NCBI GenBank assembly: GCA_019638275.1
Contig: JAHBUC010000015.1
Location: 44,426 to 108,425 of the forward strand
Direction: 5' to 3'
Origin: Cyclobacteriaceae bacterium
Lineage (GTDB): Bacteria > Bacteroidota > Bacteroidia > Cytophagales > Cyclobacteriaceae
DNA: 64,000 bases
Shown: in pieces, positions 8,923-17,526 of the stretch
How the letters are laid out: each line of letters begins with the position of its first letter
Position numbering within the stretch: position 1 is the first letter of the stretch
Position numbers and translations under genes: made by a program
Notes under the pieces: model-generated
Databases searched by the model: none
The model's input: the letters and a program-made list of their open reading frames with translations, nothing else
Told to the model about the DNA's origin: nothing

Positions 8923-9348
8923 TTAACGTTTGTCAATTACGGCCATAGTTATGCGACTGATGCAGATCAGTTCGTTTTGTTCGTTGGTGATGCGAATTTC
9001 CCAAACGTGCGTACGCTTGCCGATGTGAATGGGCTTTGTGGTACCGGTAACAGTTCCCTGCTTTATTCCTCTTACATGATTCGCGTTAATGTCGAGGCCA
9101 ACACAGTATTGAATAGAAGTATCAATGCAACAATGTGCAGCAACACTGCCCAATGTTTCAGCCAGCGCAACGGATGCGCCACCGTGCAGCAATCCATAAG
9201 GTTGATGTGTACGGTGGTCAACCGGCATGGTGGCCTGAATGTAATCATCCCCGATGGCGGTAAACACAATACCAAGGTGTTCCACCATAGTGTTGGCTGA
9301 CATTTTGTTGAGGATTTCTAGTGTTACGTTTGGGTGGAATAAGGACAT
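8923..9348 (-). CDS. menI: Hotdog-fold thioesterase, probable DHNA-CoA thioesterase
   Basis: A 141-residue protein of the PaaI/YdiI hotdog family. The central helix motif HGGASVALAETLGS (55-68) carries the His-Gly-Gly pair and the catalytic acid Glu. Proteins of this family hydrolyse DHNA-CoA (MenI) or phenylacetyl-CoA-type esters. As the first gene of a menF-menD-menB operon, two bases before menF, MenI is the likely role. The symbol is assigned by context rather than by sequence alone. Confidence 0.8.
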   Translation of the reverse strand: MSLFHPNVTLEILNKMSANTMVEHLGIVFTAIGDDYIQATMPVDHRTHQPYGLLHGGASVALAETLGSVAAHCCIDTSIQYCVGLDINANHVRGIKQGTVTGTTKPIHIGKRTHVWEIRITNEQNELICISRITMAVIDKR

Positions 9349-9383
9349 TTAAAACTAACCAATGGTAAGGTGAATACTTTTTC

Positions 9384-9391
9384 TATTTTTG
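9384..9391 (+). promoter_or_regulatory. Candidate -7 promoter element
   Basis: The octamer TATTTTTG fits the Bacteroidetes sigma-A -7 consensus TAnnTTTG and lies about 50 bases before the phosphatase gene in the divergent 93-base gap. No good -33 TTG is visible at the right distance, so this is weak. Confidence 0.25.
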
Positions 9392-9441
9392 CGGCAGTTT
9401 TTTCGGTTTTTCCCTAAAAACAGGGCCAAAATAGCTACAAA

Positions 9442-10086
9442 TTGAACACGAAAAAAATATACATTGTTCGTCACGGACAAACAGATTTTAACCTCCGCGG
9501 CATCGTTCAGGGCAGTGGGGTGGATAGCAGTCTGAATGATTTTGGGCGTGCCCAGACCAAGGCATTTTTTGAGGCTTACCGAAACGTTCCATTTGATAAG
9601 GTCTATACCTCTGTCTTGAAAAGAACCATCGAATCGGTACAACATTTTATTGATGGCGGATTTGCGCATGAACAGTTGGTGGGACTAAATGAAATTTCGT
9701 GGGGGAAGAAAGAGGGGCAGACGATAACACCGGAAGAGGATGCCTACTACCACCACATGTTGGCCGAGTGGAGAAAAGGAGAAACGCACTTGCGCATTGA
9801 AGGTGGGGAGAGTCCGGAAGATGTGATCAAACGCATGCAACCTGCGGTTGAGAAAATTTTGAGCAAGACCGAAGAAAAGACTGTACTGATTTGCATGCAC
9901 GGCCGGGCTATTCGAATCTTGTTGTGTTACCTGCTTAATTATCCGCTGCGAAGCATGGATATGTTTGAGCACGAGAATGCGTGCCTGTATGTGTTGAACT
10001 ATTCGGGTTCGATGTTTAGTGTTGAGCGATACAATGACACTACACATCTTAAAGAATTACAAAAGCAACTTGCCAAGGTAGCTTAA
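9442..10086 (+). CDS. Histidine phosphatase family protein
   Basis: This 214-residue protein belongs to the phosphoglycerate mutase-like superfamily. The phospho-accepting motif is VRHGQT (R10, H11), and the second His is H153 in CMHGRAIR. The acid residue is probably in the NEISWG segment near 84. It starts with TTG at 9442; no in-frame ATG is available before the catalytic motif. Members include alpha-ribazole phosphatase, SixA-like and broad phosphatases, and the substrate cannot be told here. It is divergent from the menaquinone operon. Confidence 0.9.
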   Translation: MNTKKIYIVRHGQTDFNLRGIVQGSGVDSSLNDFGRAQTKAFFEAYRNVPFDKVYTSVLKRTIESVQHFIDGGFAHEQLVGLNEISWGKKEGQTITPEEDAYYHHMLAEWRKGETHLRIEGGESPEDVIKRMQPAVEKILSKTEEKTVLICMHGRAIRILLCYLLNYPLRSMDMFEHENACLYVLNYSGSMFSVERYNDTTHLKELQKQLAKVA

Positions 10087-10474
10087 GAAACTCCTTAACT
10101 CCTATTGGAGTAGTCTGACAGACTCAACTCCCCTCCTGAGAAGGAGGGGCCGGGGGTGGTTCTTTACTTTATGCCATATCGAATTTTTCTGTTCTAAATA
10201 AGATGCCGCTCCTACGGAGCTCAATGTTGAATTTGATTTCTTTCTAATAAGATGCGCTCCGCTGGAGCTTGAATTAGTAATGGTGAGCTTAACATAACTC
10301 CCCTCCTGATAAGGGGGGCCGGGGTGGTTATTTATTTTTTCTCAATGAGATGTCGCTCCCACAGAGCTTGATGGCTCCTCCTGATTAAAGAGGGCCGAGG
10401 TGGTTTACTGACTTTCGCAAAAGATGCCACTAAGCCACCGGGGTACTAATTTTTTATTAAGGGTTCGGGGGTTG
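10087..10474. repeat. Intergenic block of alternating palindromic repeats
   Basis: This 388-base gap has no gene. It carries at least two interleaved short repeat types. Type A is a CTCCCCTCCTGA...GGAGGGGCCGGGGTGG palindrome, with copies at about 10127-10160, 10296-10330 and a decayed one at 10374-10405. Type B is GATG(c)CGCTCC...GGAGCT, with copies at about 10201-10224, 10251-10275 and 10349-10374. Both are imperfect hairpins and resemble REP/BIME-type elements. They lie between convergent genes. Confidence 0.75.
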
Positions 10475-11962
10475 TTATTTCTTCAACTGCGCCAACGCAG
10501 ATTTAGCCTTGCTGTCGATGCTGTTTTTATACGCATGCTTTTTATAGCTGAGCGCTTTGTTGAAATATTTCCGGGCCTCATCTTTGTTTCCTTCATCGCG
10601 TAGGATGTACCCCAACTGAAGACATGCGTTTGGTGCAAAGTACCAGGTTTCTGATCCGCTTAACTCAATGGTTTGCTCGTAATAGCGCTTGGCTTCGGTC
10701 AGTAAATTGGTTTTGTGATAGAGTCTCGCAAAGCGATAGTGATATTCCGCTAAATCGTGGGTGGAGTTTAGGTCTTCTTTCTTTATACTTTTTAGCAGAC
10801 GAATGGCCTCATCATAATATCCGCCATCTATGGCGTATCGTGCCCGGGTGATGGGTATGTTGAAGAAATCATTTTCGGCAAGACTACGAGCTGCATATTT
10901 ATCAGCCTCGGTAACTTCTCTGCCTTTTAATTTGGCTAATTCAAAATATACTTTGGCTCTTTCGGGTTGATGCTGCAACCAATAGGAGAGCCCGATTTTA
11001 TAGTGCGCATCTTTGATGTAGTTGATGCCTTTGTATTGATTGATAAAATGCTGATACGCTGCAATGGACTTAGGATAATTGCCCTGATGGAGATACACCT
11101 CACCTAACAGGTAGTCTGAATAGTATAGTGGCAAACCTGTTGAGCGTCCCTTGAGTTTCTCCAGCATAATCATCGCCAACTCGCTGGATGAGTTTTTAAT
11201 CGCTAAAGAAGCACCAAGAAAGAGTATTAACCGGTTCTGCGGTTGATTTCGGTGGAGCAATTCAAGATGGATAAGTGCTGAATCGGTTTGTTGTAAAACA
11301 AAACCATTTATCAACGGGTGAAGCAACTCTGCTTCATCGGCAAGCGGATTGTCGATGGATTTAACCTCAGTCAACATGGCTAATCCGTTTTCCAAAGAGC
11401 CACGCATGCCCAGCAGATTCAGCACCCACTGGTATTTTTCTGGCACTGATCCCAACATGATTTCCAGCAGGCCCGCTGTTTTTTTGGTCGGCATAAATTC
11501 AGGAAACTTTCGTAAGCACTCCATGCTAATCACATGGGCTTGACGCACGCTCCACGCTGCGGTAAAGTCATGCCCAAACTTCAGGTACACAAATGCCCAT
11601 TGTAACCTCAACTCTGCCAATACGAATAGTTCTTTTGCTGTTTGGGGTGATGCTTTCTTCAATGTGTTGATTCGACTTTCATAAACCTGTTCAAGTTCAG
11701 CAAAGCGATCAGCATCTTCGGAAATCAATAACTCGAATACATCTGAAAGGGAGTTGATGTAGATTGCTTCAGGCGTAACAGCAGAGGAGGAGAGAAGTTT
11801 CCTGCTTTCATCAAGTTGGAGGCTTAAGGTGAGTTGATGGGCTTTTACATACGGCTCTTGTATAAGCCACGTGTTGCTTTGACTGAATGCAGGCAGCATC
11901 CAAAAAAAAAGGCAGGTAAACTGCCCTGCCTTTTTCCACGATATCGTTGTTCGGTTACCCAA
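10475..11962 (-). CDS. Exported tetratricopeptide-repeat protein
   Basis: A ~495-residue protein with helix-turn-helix repeats typical of TPRs through the C-terminal half, for example YYSDYLLGEVYLHQGNYPKS and ACLQLGYILRDEGNKDEARK. The frame opens earlier, but the upstream part lies inside the neighbouring gene. I favour the TTG at 11962: it has AGGAG 11 bases upstream and gives a basic stretch, a hydrophobic run and PAFSQ, which reads as a cleaved signal peptide. The only later ATG (11899) would lose that signal. Function is unknown; an envelope scaffold role is plausible. Start confidence is moderate. Confidence 0.75.
   Translation of the reverse strand: MGNRTTISWKKAGQFTCLFFWMLPAFSQSNTWLIQEPYVKAHQLTLSLQLDESRKLLSSSAVTPEAIYINSLSDVFELLISEDADRFAELEQVYESRINTLKKASPQTAKELFVLAELRLQWAFVYLKFGHDFTAAWSVRQAHVISMECLRKFPEFMPTKKTAGLLEIMLGSVPEKYQWVLNLLGMRGSLENGLAMLTEVKSIDNPLADEAELLHPLINGFVLQQTDSALIHLELLHRNQPQNRLILFLGASLAIKNSSSELAMIMLEKLKGRSTGLPLYYSDYLLGEVYLHQGNYPKSIAAYQHFINQYKGINYIKDAHYKIGLSYWLQHQPERAKVYFELAKLKGREVTEADKYAARSLAENDFFNIPITRARYAIDGGYYDEAIRLLKSIKKEDLNSTHDLAEYHYRFARLYHKTNLLTEAKRYYEQTIELSGSETWYFAPNACLQLGYILRDEGNKDEARKYFNKALSYKKHAYKNSIDSKAKSALAQLKK
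11902..11935 (-). terminator. Hairpin with T-tract after the coiled-coil gene
   Basis: On the minus strand a GGCAGG...CCTGCC stem (11911-11930) is preceded by A residues and followed by nine T residues (11902-11910), the form of an intrinsic terminator. It lies 20 bases after the coiled-coil gene's stop. It also overlaps the predicted signal-peptide codons of the TPR gene, so one stretch appears to serve both roles. Confidence 0.55.
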
Positions 11963-12761
11963 CGGCTTTTCTTCTCCTGACAGGTGTGGCAGGAGCACCA
12001 GCTTTCTTAGGCTTATCGCTGTCATCCAGTGAATCCATATCCACATCGGCTAAGATACGACCGGAATGCTCATCAATTACTATTTTTTTCTTCTCGCGGA
12101 TTTCGGCAATTTTTTGCGGAGGGATAACGATGTTACACCCTTCAGCAGCCCCGCGTACTACGCGTACCACAGCCAAGCCGTTGCTCAGGCTACCTCGGAG
12201 ACGTTCGTAATATTTTAATATGGCTTTGTCTTCGATTTTCTTAACAGCCTTGTCGCGTTCGGCCATTAGCCTCTTTTCTTCTTCCTGGCTTTCGGCAAGA
12301 ATGCCGTCAAGTTCTTTCTTTTTGATGTCCAGGTGTTCGCCTCTTTCTTTGATCAGGGCTTCGGTTTTTTCGATTTCGTCTTTCTTGGCCTGGGTGAGTT
12401 CTTTGCCTTCTTTGATGCGTTTTTCGCAGATCTGTATTTCGAGTTCCTGAAGTTCAACTTCTTTGGTGATGGCGTCAAACTCTCGGTTGTTTCGTACGTT
12501 TTTTTGCTGCTCGTTGTATTTTTTAATCAGCTTTTCAGCCTCTTTGATTCCTTCCTTGCTCTTTTTGATGTTTTCCTCAATATCCTTGAGCTCATTCTCG
12601 TGTCGTTGCAGGCGGGTTTTGTACCCTTCCATCTCGTCCTCCAGGTCCTGCACCTCATCGGGCAAGTCCCCCCTTAATTTGATCAGTTCGTCTAATTTGC
12701 TGTCGATGGATTGAAGTTTTACAAGGGCTTCGAGTTTTTGTGCTACGGTTTGAGTTTCCAT
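11955..12761 (-). CDS. Coiled-coil protein of the C4 zinc-ribbon family, zinc ribbon decayed
   Basis: A 268-residue protein. Residues ~10-185 form a long antiparallel coiled coil rich in Glu and Lys. The C-terminal domain (~195-250) aligns in pattern with the zinc ribbon of the CT398-like/YbgI-neighbour family: GCNIVIPPQKIAEIR, then IVIDEHSGRIL. In the family both knuckles are CxxC; here only one Cys is left and the second CxxC is DEHS, so zinc cannot bind in the usual way. It is followed by a Nif3-like gene 14 bases upstream, a pairing common in bacteria. The tail is basic (RRRKAVG). Confidence 0.85.
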   Translation of the reverse strand: METQTVAQKLEALVKLQSIDSKLDELIKLRGDLPDEVQDLEDEMEGYKTRLQRHENELKDIEENIKKSKEGIKEAEKLIKKYNEQQKNVRNNREFDAITKEVELQELEIQICEKRIKEGKELTQAKKDEIEKTEALIKERGEHLDIKKKELDGILAESQEEEKRLMAERDKAVKKIEDKAILKYYERLRGSLSNGLAVVRVVRGAAEGCNIVIPPQKIAEIREKKKIVIDEHSGRILADVDMDSLDDSDKPKKAGAPATPVRRRKAVG

Positions 12762-12775
12762 TCAGTATTTAAAAT

Positions 12776-13873
12776 CTATGTGAAGTAACGTACTGGATTT
12801 GTGATCGTTCCTGAAAAATTGACTGCAAAAGTAGGAAATTTTTCTTTCAAAATATCGCCTATCAATTCTTTCGTGTACACCTCACTTTCATAATGCCCTA
12901 TATCAGCTATAACAATCTGATTATCAGCATCAAAGAACTCGTGGTATTTGAAATCGGCAGTCACAAAAGCCTGGGCGCCACTTCGTATGGCAGCGGAAAG
13001 CAGAAAACTGCCCGACCCTCCGCATACCGCCACTTTTTTAATGGGCTTATCCAATACTTCTGTATGGCGGATAACCTTGAGGTCCATGGCTGCTTTCAAG
13101 TGCTTAAGAAATTCATCCGGCTGTAATGGTTTTTCCAATTCCCCAACCATACCTGATCCAACCTCTTGATTTTCATTGGCTAAAGGTGTCAGGTAATAGG
13201 CCGCTTCTTCATAGGGATGGGCACTTTTCATAGCCTGAACCACTCTTGCTTCCAGGTGGGAAGGGAATATTACTTCTGCCCGAACCTCTTCAACTTCTTC
13301 TTGTTGAAGGGGTTTCCCGATGTGTGGATTGGCCTTTTCGGTGGGCATAAAAGTACCCATACCGGTTACTCTGAAGCTGCAATTTTTGTAGTCGCCAACC
13401 TGGCCAGCCCCGGCTTTATACAGAGCTTCCAGTACTGCATCCGCATTCGCCTTCGGAATAAAAGTTACCAGTTTGGTCAGTGTATTGCTTTTTGGAGCCA
13501 ATATTTTCAGGTTTCTCAGCCCTATTTTCTCGGCAATTTTCCGGTTTACCCCGGTGTGCACATTATCCAGGTTGGTGTGGATGGCGTAGATGGCAATGTC
13601 GTTTTTAATCGCCTTCAGTACGGTTCGTTCTACATAATTGCTTCCGGTTATTTTCTTCAATCCTTTGAAAATAATGGGATGGTGTGCGATGATGAGGTTA
13701 CACTTTTTCTGAATGGCTTCTTCAACCACGGCTTCTATGCAGTCCAATGTAATCAACATACCGGTAACCTCCTGTTCAGGATTACCGGTAAGCAATCCGG
13801 AGTTATCGTAGGCTTCCTGATAGGCGCGCGGTGCAATCGACTCGAGGTATTGTGTAACTTCAGAAACTTTCAT
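12776..13873 (-). CDS. Nif3-like dinuclear metal centre protein (DUF34)
   Basis: A 365-residue protein of the NIF3/YbgI family, with the longer architecture containing a central PII-like insert (about 130-230). Metal-binding motifs seen are IIAHHPIIF (64-72), AIHTNLDN (97-104) and, near the C-terminus, IADIGHYESE. The family forms toroidal hexamers and is sometimes annotated as a GTP cyclohydrolase I type 2 homolog, but the reaction is not settled. It forms an operon with the downstream coiled-coil gene and is divergent from lpxK. Confidence 0.93.
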   Translation of the reverse strand: MKVSEVTQYLESIAPRAYQEAYDNSGLLTGNPEQEVTGMLITLDCIEAVVEEAIQKKCNLIIAHHPIIFKGLKKITGSNYVERTVLKAIKNDIAIYAIHTNLDNVHTGVNRKIAEKIGLRNLKILAPKSNTLTKLVTFIPKANADAVLEALYKAGAGQVGDYKNCSFRVTGMGTFMPTEKANPHIGKPLQQEEVEEVRAEVIFPSHLEARVVQAMKSAHPYEEAAYYLTPLANENQEVGSGMVGELEKPLQPDEFLKHLKAAMDLKVIRHTEVLDKPIKKVAVCGGSGSFLLSAAIRSGAQAFVTADFKYHEFFDADNQIVIADIGHYESEVYTKELIGDILKEKFPTFAVNFSGTITNPVRYFT

Positions 13874-13927
13874 GAATCAATGCGTTAATTGTACCTTTGG
13901 CGTTTAAGGTCAAAGGTAAAATTATTC

Positions 13928-14962
13928 ATGTCTGTTTTAAAGCTTTTGCTGTGGCCGTTTGCGGTGCTATATGATGTGGTGATGAACATCCGCAACAAGC
14001 TGTATGATTTGAAACTCAAGCCCTCCGTAACCTTTGATGTTCCGGTGGTTGGTGTAGGTAATCTGGCCATGGGCGGAACGGGCAAAACACCGATGGTGGA
14101 ATACCTGATCCGGTTATTGGGTGACCAGGTTAGGCTGGCTACCCTGAGTCGGGGGTATGGCAGAAAGACAAAAGGTTTTTTATTGGCCGATTCATCGGCA
14201 ACAGCCAAAACCATTGGTGATGAACCGTTTCAACTCTTTACCAAGTATGGTAGGGAGGTAGTGGTTGCCGTTGGTGAGGAACGTGCGCTGGCCATTCCGC
14301 AAATACTTGATCAGCATCCCGAAGTTCAGGTGGTGGTATTGGACGATGCGTTTCAACATCGGAAGGTAAATGCAGGATTTTCAATTTTATTATCGGAGTA
14401 CAGCAAACCTTTTTACGAAGATCATGTGCTTCCGTTGGGACGATTGCGTGAAGGACAGGAGGGCGCTAATCGTGCCGATGTAATTGTGATTACGAAGTGC
14501 CCGGCTACGCTAAATGAAAATGACATGATGAAGATTATGCACCAGGTGCATACCTATACTAAAAAGCCTGTTTTTTTCTCAACCATCCGGTATGGTGAAC
14601 CGGTGCCTATGTCGGATAAGCATTCTGTTTTTTCAGATGAGGTTATACTCCTTAGTGGCATAGCACGTTCACAGCCATTGAAAGAGTATGTTGAAAGAAA
14701 CTTTAAGCTGGTTCAGCACCTTGAGTATCGCGATCATTACAACTATACAAAGCGTGATTTGCAAAAACTTTCATCGTTGGTTTCGTTAAACCCAAACCTG
14801 AGTATACTAACTACTGAAAAAGATCGTGTCAAACTAATGAGTGAAGACCTGAAGTCTCGGACTCAGGAGCTTCCTGTATTTTATCTTCCGATAGAGATGA
14901 AGTTTGTAAAGAATGGTAAGGATTTTGATATGCTTGTGCAGGATTTTATAAGCCGTGGGTAA
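13928..14962 (+). CDS. lpxK: Tetraacyldisaccharide 4'-kinase
   Basis: LpxK phosphorylates the 4' position of the lipid A precursor at the inner membrane. The 344-residue protein has an N-terminal hydrophobic anchor (LKLLLWPFAVLYDVV) and the P-loop GNLAMGGTGKTP, followed by LSRGYGRKTKG and VVLDDAFQHRKV, all LpxK signatures. I chose ATG 13928 over an upstream TTG at 13889, which gives a poor extension. It shows that the organism makes lipid A. The next gene starts inside its last codons. Confidence 0.96.
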   Translation: MSVLKLLLWPFAVLYDVVMNIRNKLYDLKLKPSVTFDVPVVGVGNLAMGGTGKTPMVEYLIRLLGDQVRLATLSRGYGRKTKGFLLADSSATAKTIGDEPFQLFTKYGREVVVAVGEERALAIPQILDQHPEVQVVVLDDAFQHRKVNAGFSILLSEYSKPFYEDHVLPLGRLREGQEGANRADVIVITKCPATLNENDMMKIMHQVHTYTKKPVFFSTIRYGEPVPMSDKHSVFSDEVILLSGIARSQPLKEYVERNFKLVQHLEYRDHYNYTKRDLQKLSSLVSLNPNLSILTTEKDRVKLMSEDLKSRTQELPVFYLPIEMKFVKNGKDFDMLVQDFISRG

Positions 14963-16887
14963 TTCTTCTCTGACGATATTCGATTTCTTCACTACGTATT
15001 TCATTGGCATTTGCCTGGTGTTTTTCAGTGTTTCATTAACCGCCCAGGATTTGCCAGAGCCTCGTTCACGCTCAACTATAATCGATGATTCAACCAAACA
15101 AATTTACGGGCCCACCACTTCGCAGTACTTTCTGGAATCGGATTTGTTTCGTAACAAATGGATTTCGTACCCGATCGATACAGTGATCCGGAATTTTCAT
15201 CATTTCTCATTCAGTCAACGCAGACAAAATCTGCATCAGGATCTCGGCAACATCGGAACGGCTATTCGTCCTGTCTATCAGGAAGTGCCTGATGTGATCG
15301 GTGCAACTTCAGATCAACGCTTACGATCTGTATTAAATTAATGCCGCGGACAGTTTTTCAATACACGTTCCCCCATATTCAAATCTTAATCTTGTTTTAG
15401 GTGGAAAAGGCAGATCCCTCACCAATATCATGTATAGCCGGAATATCAATCCGCGTTTGAATTTTGGTTTTCACTACAATGGAATATTTATCGATAAACA
15501 GATACAACGGCAAGGTAAAGGTGATCGGAACGCGCGAGCAGAAGCCTATGGAATGTTCATGAGTTATCATAATAAGGATAGTTCGTATACGGCACTCCTT
15601 CGGTTTAAGCGCATGTATCACCGTGTTTTTGAGTACGGTGGTGTTCGGGTGGATGATCAATCGGATTTTCTTTTTTCAGATTTGTTTGATCAGGATGCGC
15701 AACCCTGGCTATTGCGTGCACAAAGCAGTGATCTTCGTAGAAATTATCACCTCTACCATCAATACAAAGTAGGCGAGGCTCTTCAAATCTATCATCGGCT
15801 TGATGGCGACCGACAACAATCCCGGTTTTATTATGATTTAAATTCTGAGCCGTTTAGTAATATATTTTTCGATGCCGTTGTGGTGGATAGTGCCCGAACC
15901 CGTGATCAGACAAAATTCAACACGCTACGCAATGAGGGAGGTATAAAGGGCAACTTGCTGAAGTTGTTTTACAATGGGTATGTGGCATTACGTCAGTACT
16001 CAATTGACTACAAGTATTTTCTGGATGATGGGTTCTACCTGCCCACCAGCGGAACTGAATTTTATGTCGGTGGTCGCATGGAGTTACAACTTGATTCCCT
16101 TATTCAGATACGCGGTCATATTGAGTCCATGTTGGATGCACGCTACCGTATTTCCGGAAGTATTGATACCAAATGGTTTTCTGCTTATTTGAAGCGCTCC
16201 GTTTCTTCGCCTTCGTTTTTGCAGCAAGCCTATCGTGGAAGTCACGATATCTGGATGAATTACTTTAACCCGGTTGAGGCCAGTGAGGTTGGTGGAAACC
16301 TGATTTACAAATCGGATTGGTTAAAAGTATACCCTGGTATCCGACTGTCAACATTTCGAAATTTTGTGTTCTTTAAGCAAGGTGATTACGCAATAGATCA
16401 AACGGTGCTACCGATTCAGTCCTCTGGTTATCAAACGATCGCCTCACCTGAGTTGGCCTTTCACATCCGGCCGCTTAAAAACACATGGTTGACCACCCGT
16501 ACCATTTATACGCGCATACTTGAAAATGCTGACGATGCATTGCAGATGCCTGAACTTTTGGTTAATGCACAATTGTCGTATGCCAACATTTGGTTTGGTG
16601 GCAATTTCGATTTTCAGGTGGGGTTAGATTTGCATTGGCGCTCCAATTATTTTGCGTATGGATACGATCCGGCCATCCAACAATTCTATACCCAACAGGA
16701 AGTTAAAAGCCCTTCGTTTCCTCTGCTTGATGTTTTTTTAAGCGCGAAAATTATTAGAGGAAGAATTTTTCTGAAGTACAACAACATTGTAGCTGCGTTT
16801 TCAAAGTCGGCACAAGTGCCAACACCTTTTTATCCGGGCGTGGTTAATGTTTTCGATTTTGGTTTCGACTGGTCGTTTTATGATTAA
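14955..16887 (+). pseudogene. Putative porin, broken by a cluster of frameshifts
   Basis: Two open frames together form one Bacteroidetes-type putative outer-membrane porin. The first (14955-15341) starts with GTG overlapping lpxK and has a signal peptide ending SVSLTAQ; it includes DLGNIGTAIRP and DVIGATS. The second (from the 15.3-15.4 kb region to 16887) gives NLNLVLGGKGR, MYSRNINPRLNFGF, TDKQ-like IDKQIQRQGKGDR and about 480 residues of beta strands. Between 15311 and 15395 the reading must change frame several times: INAYDLY, INAADSF, FNTRSP and PYSNLNL appear in different frames, with an in-frame TAA. The rest is intact. Either a recent pseudogene or a local sequence error. Confidence 0.8.
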
Positions 16888-17491
16888 TGATGTAATGAAA
16901 GACAAGTTTACATTAGGACTAGAATTACCTACAGATCCGCGGTGGGTAAATATTGCGGAGAAAAATATTGAAGACATCCTGGTTGATCATGCGTATTGCG
17001 AGCAGAAAGCGGCATCCTCCTGTATATCGTTAATTGTTCAATATCCTGAAAAAGAAGAGTTGGTTGAGATGCTGACACCTGTAGTAGCTGAGGAGTGGGG
17101 TCATTTTGAACGTGTTGTAGAAGCGTTAAGAAAGCGTGGGTACAAGCTGGGTAAGCAACGTAAAGATGCTTACGTGGAAGCGCTAAATGGTTTGCTGAAA
17201 AAGGGTGGAGGCCGCGAAGAACAGCTTGTTGAAAAATTATTGATGAATGCCTTGATAGAAGCCCGAAGCGCGGAGCGTTTCCGGTTGCTATGGAAAAATA
17301 TTGCAGATCAGGAGCTTTCTGTTTTTTATTATGAGTTAATGGTTTCTGAAGCAGGGCATTACAAGAACTTTCTGTCGCTTGCCAAAACGTATATGCCCGA
17401 AGATTATGTGGAAAGCCGCTGGCGCCAATTACTAGCCGATGAAGCCGAGATTATGAAGAGGATGGAGGTTAGGGGAGATAGAATGCATTGA
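16880..17491 (+). CDS. miaE: tRNA hydroxylase MiaE-like diiron protein
   Basis: A ferritin-like four-helix protein of ~203 residues. Likely iron ligands are E41 (CEQKAA), E72 and H75 (EEWGHF), E128/E132 (EARSAERF) and E157/H160 (EAGHY), the spacing of tRNA-(ms2io6A)-hydroxylase MiaE. MiaE hydroxylates the modified base next to the anticodon in some tRNAs. I chose the ATG at 16880, overlapping the porin stop; an ATG at 16895 is also possible. Role in this organism is inferred from the family. Confidence 0.85.
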   Translation: MINDVMKDKFTLGLELPTDPRWVNIAEKNIEDILVDHAYCEQKAASSCISLIVQYPEKEELVEMLTPVVAEEWGHFERVVEALRKRGYKLGKQRKDAYVEALNGLLKKGGGREEQLVEKLLMNALIEARSAERFRLLWKNIADQELSVFYYELMVSEAGHYKNFLSLAKTYMPEDYVESRWRQLLADEAEIMKRMEVRGDRMH

Positions 17492-17518
17492 TAAATGTTC
17501 AGGTTTATCAATGCATTC
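17481..17518. terminator. Perfect 15-base inverted repeat between convergent genes
   Basis: The arms GAATGCATTGATAAA (17481-17495) and TTTATCAATGCATTC (17504-17518) are exact complements around an 8-base loop. The left arm contains the last codons and stop of the miaE-like gene; the right arm ends 9 bases before the stop of the convergent T9SS gene. It probably acts as a two-way terminator or mRNA 3'-end stabiliser. There is no T-tract. Confidence 0.6.
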
Positions 17519-17526
17519 TCAATGTA

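Noticed and set aside
12333..12677. Hydrophobic plus-strand frame opposite the coiled-coil gene
   Set aside because: Antisense of Glu/Lys-rich coiled coils always gives Phe/Leu/Ser-rich frames; no support as a membrane protein.
13217..13888. 223-codon plus-strand frame opposite the Nif3-like gene
   Set aside because: Fully antisense to a conserved gene and with unlikely composition (rich in Phe and Tyr).
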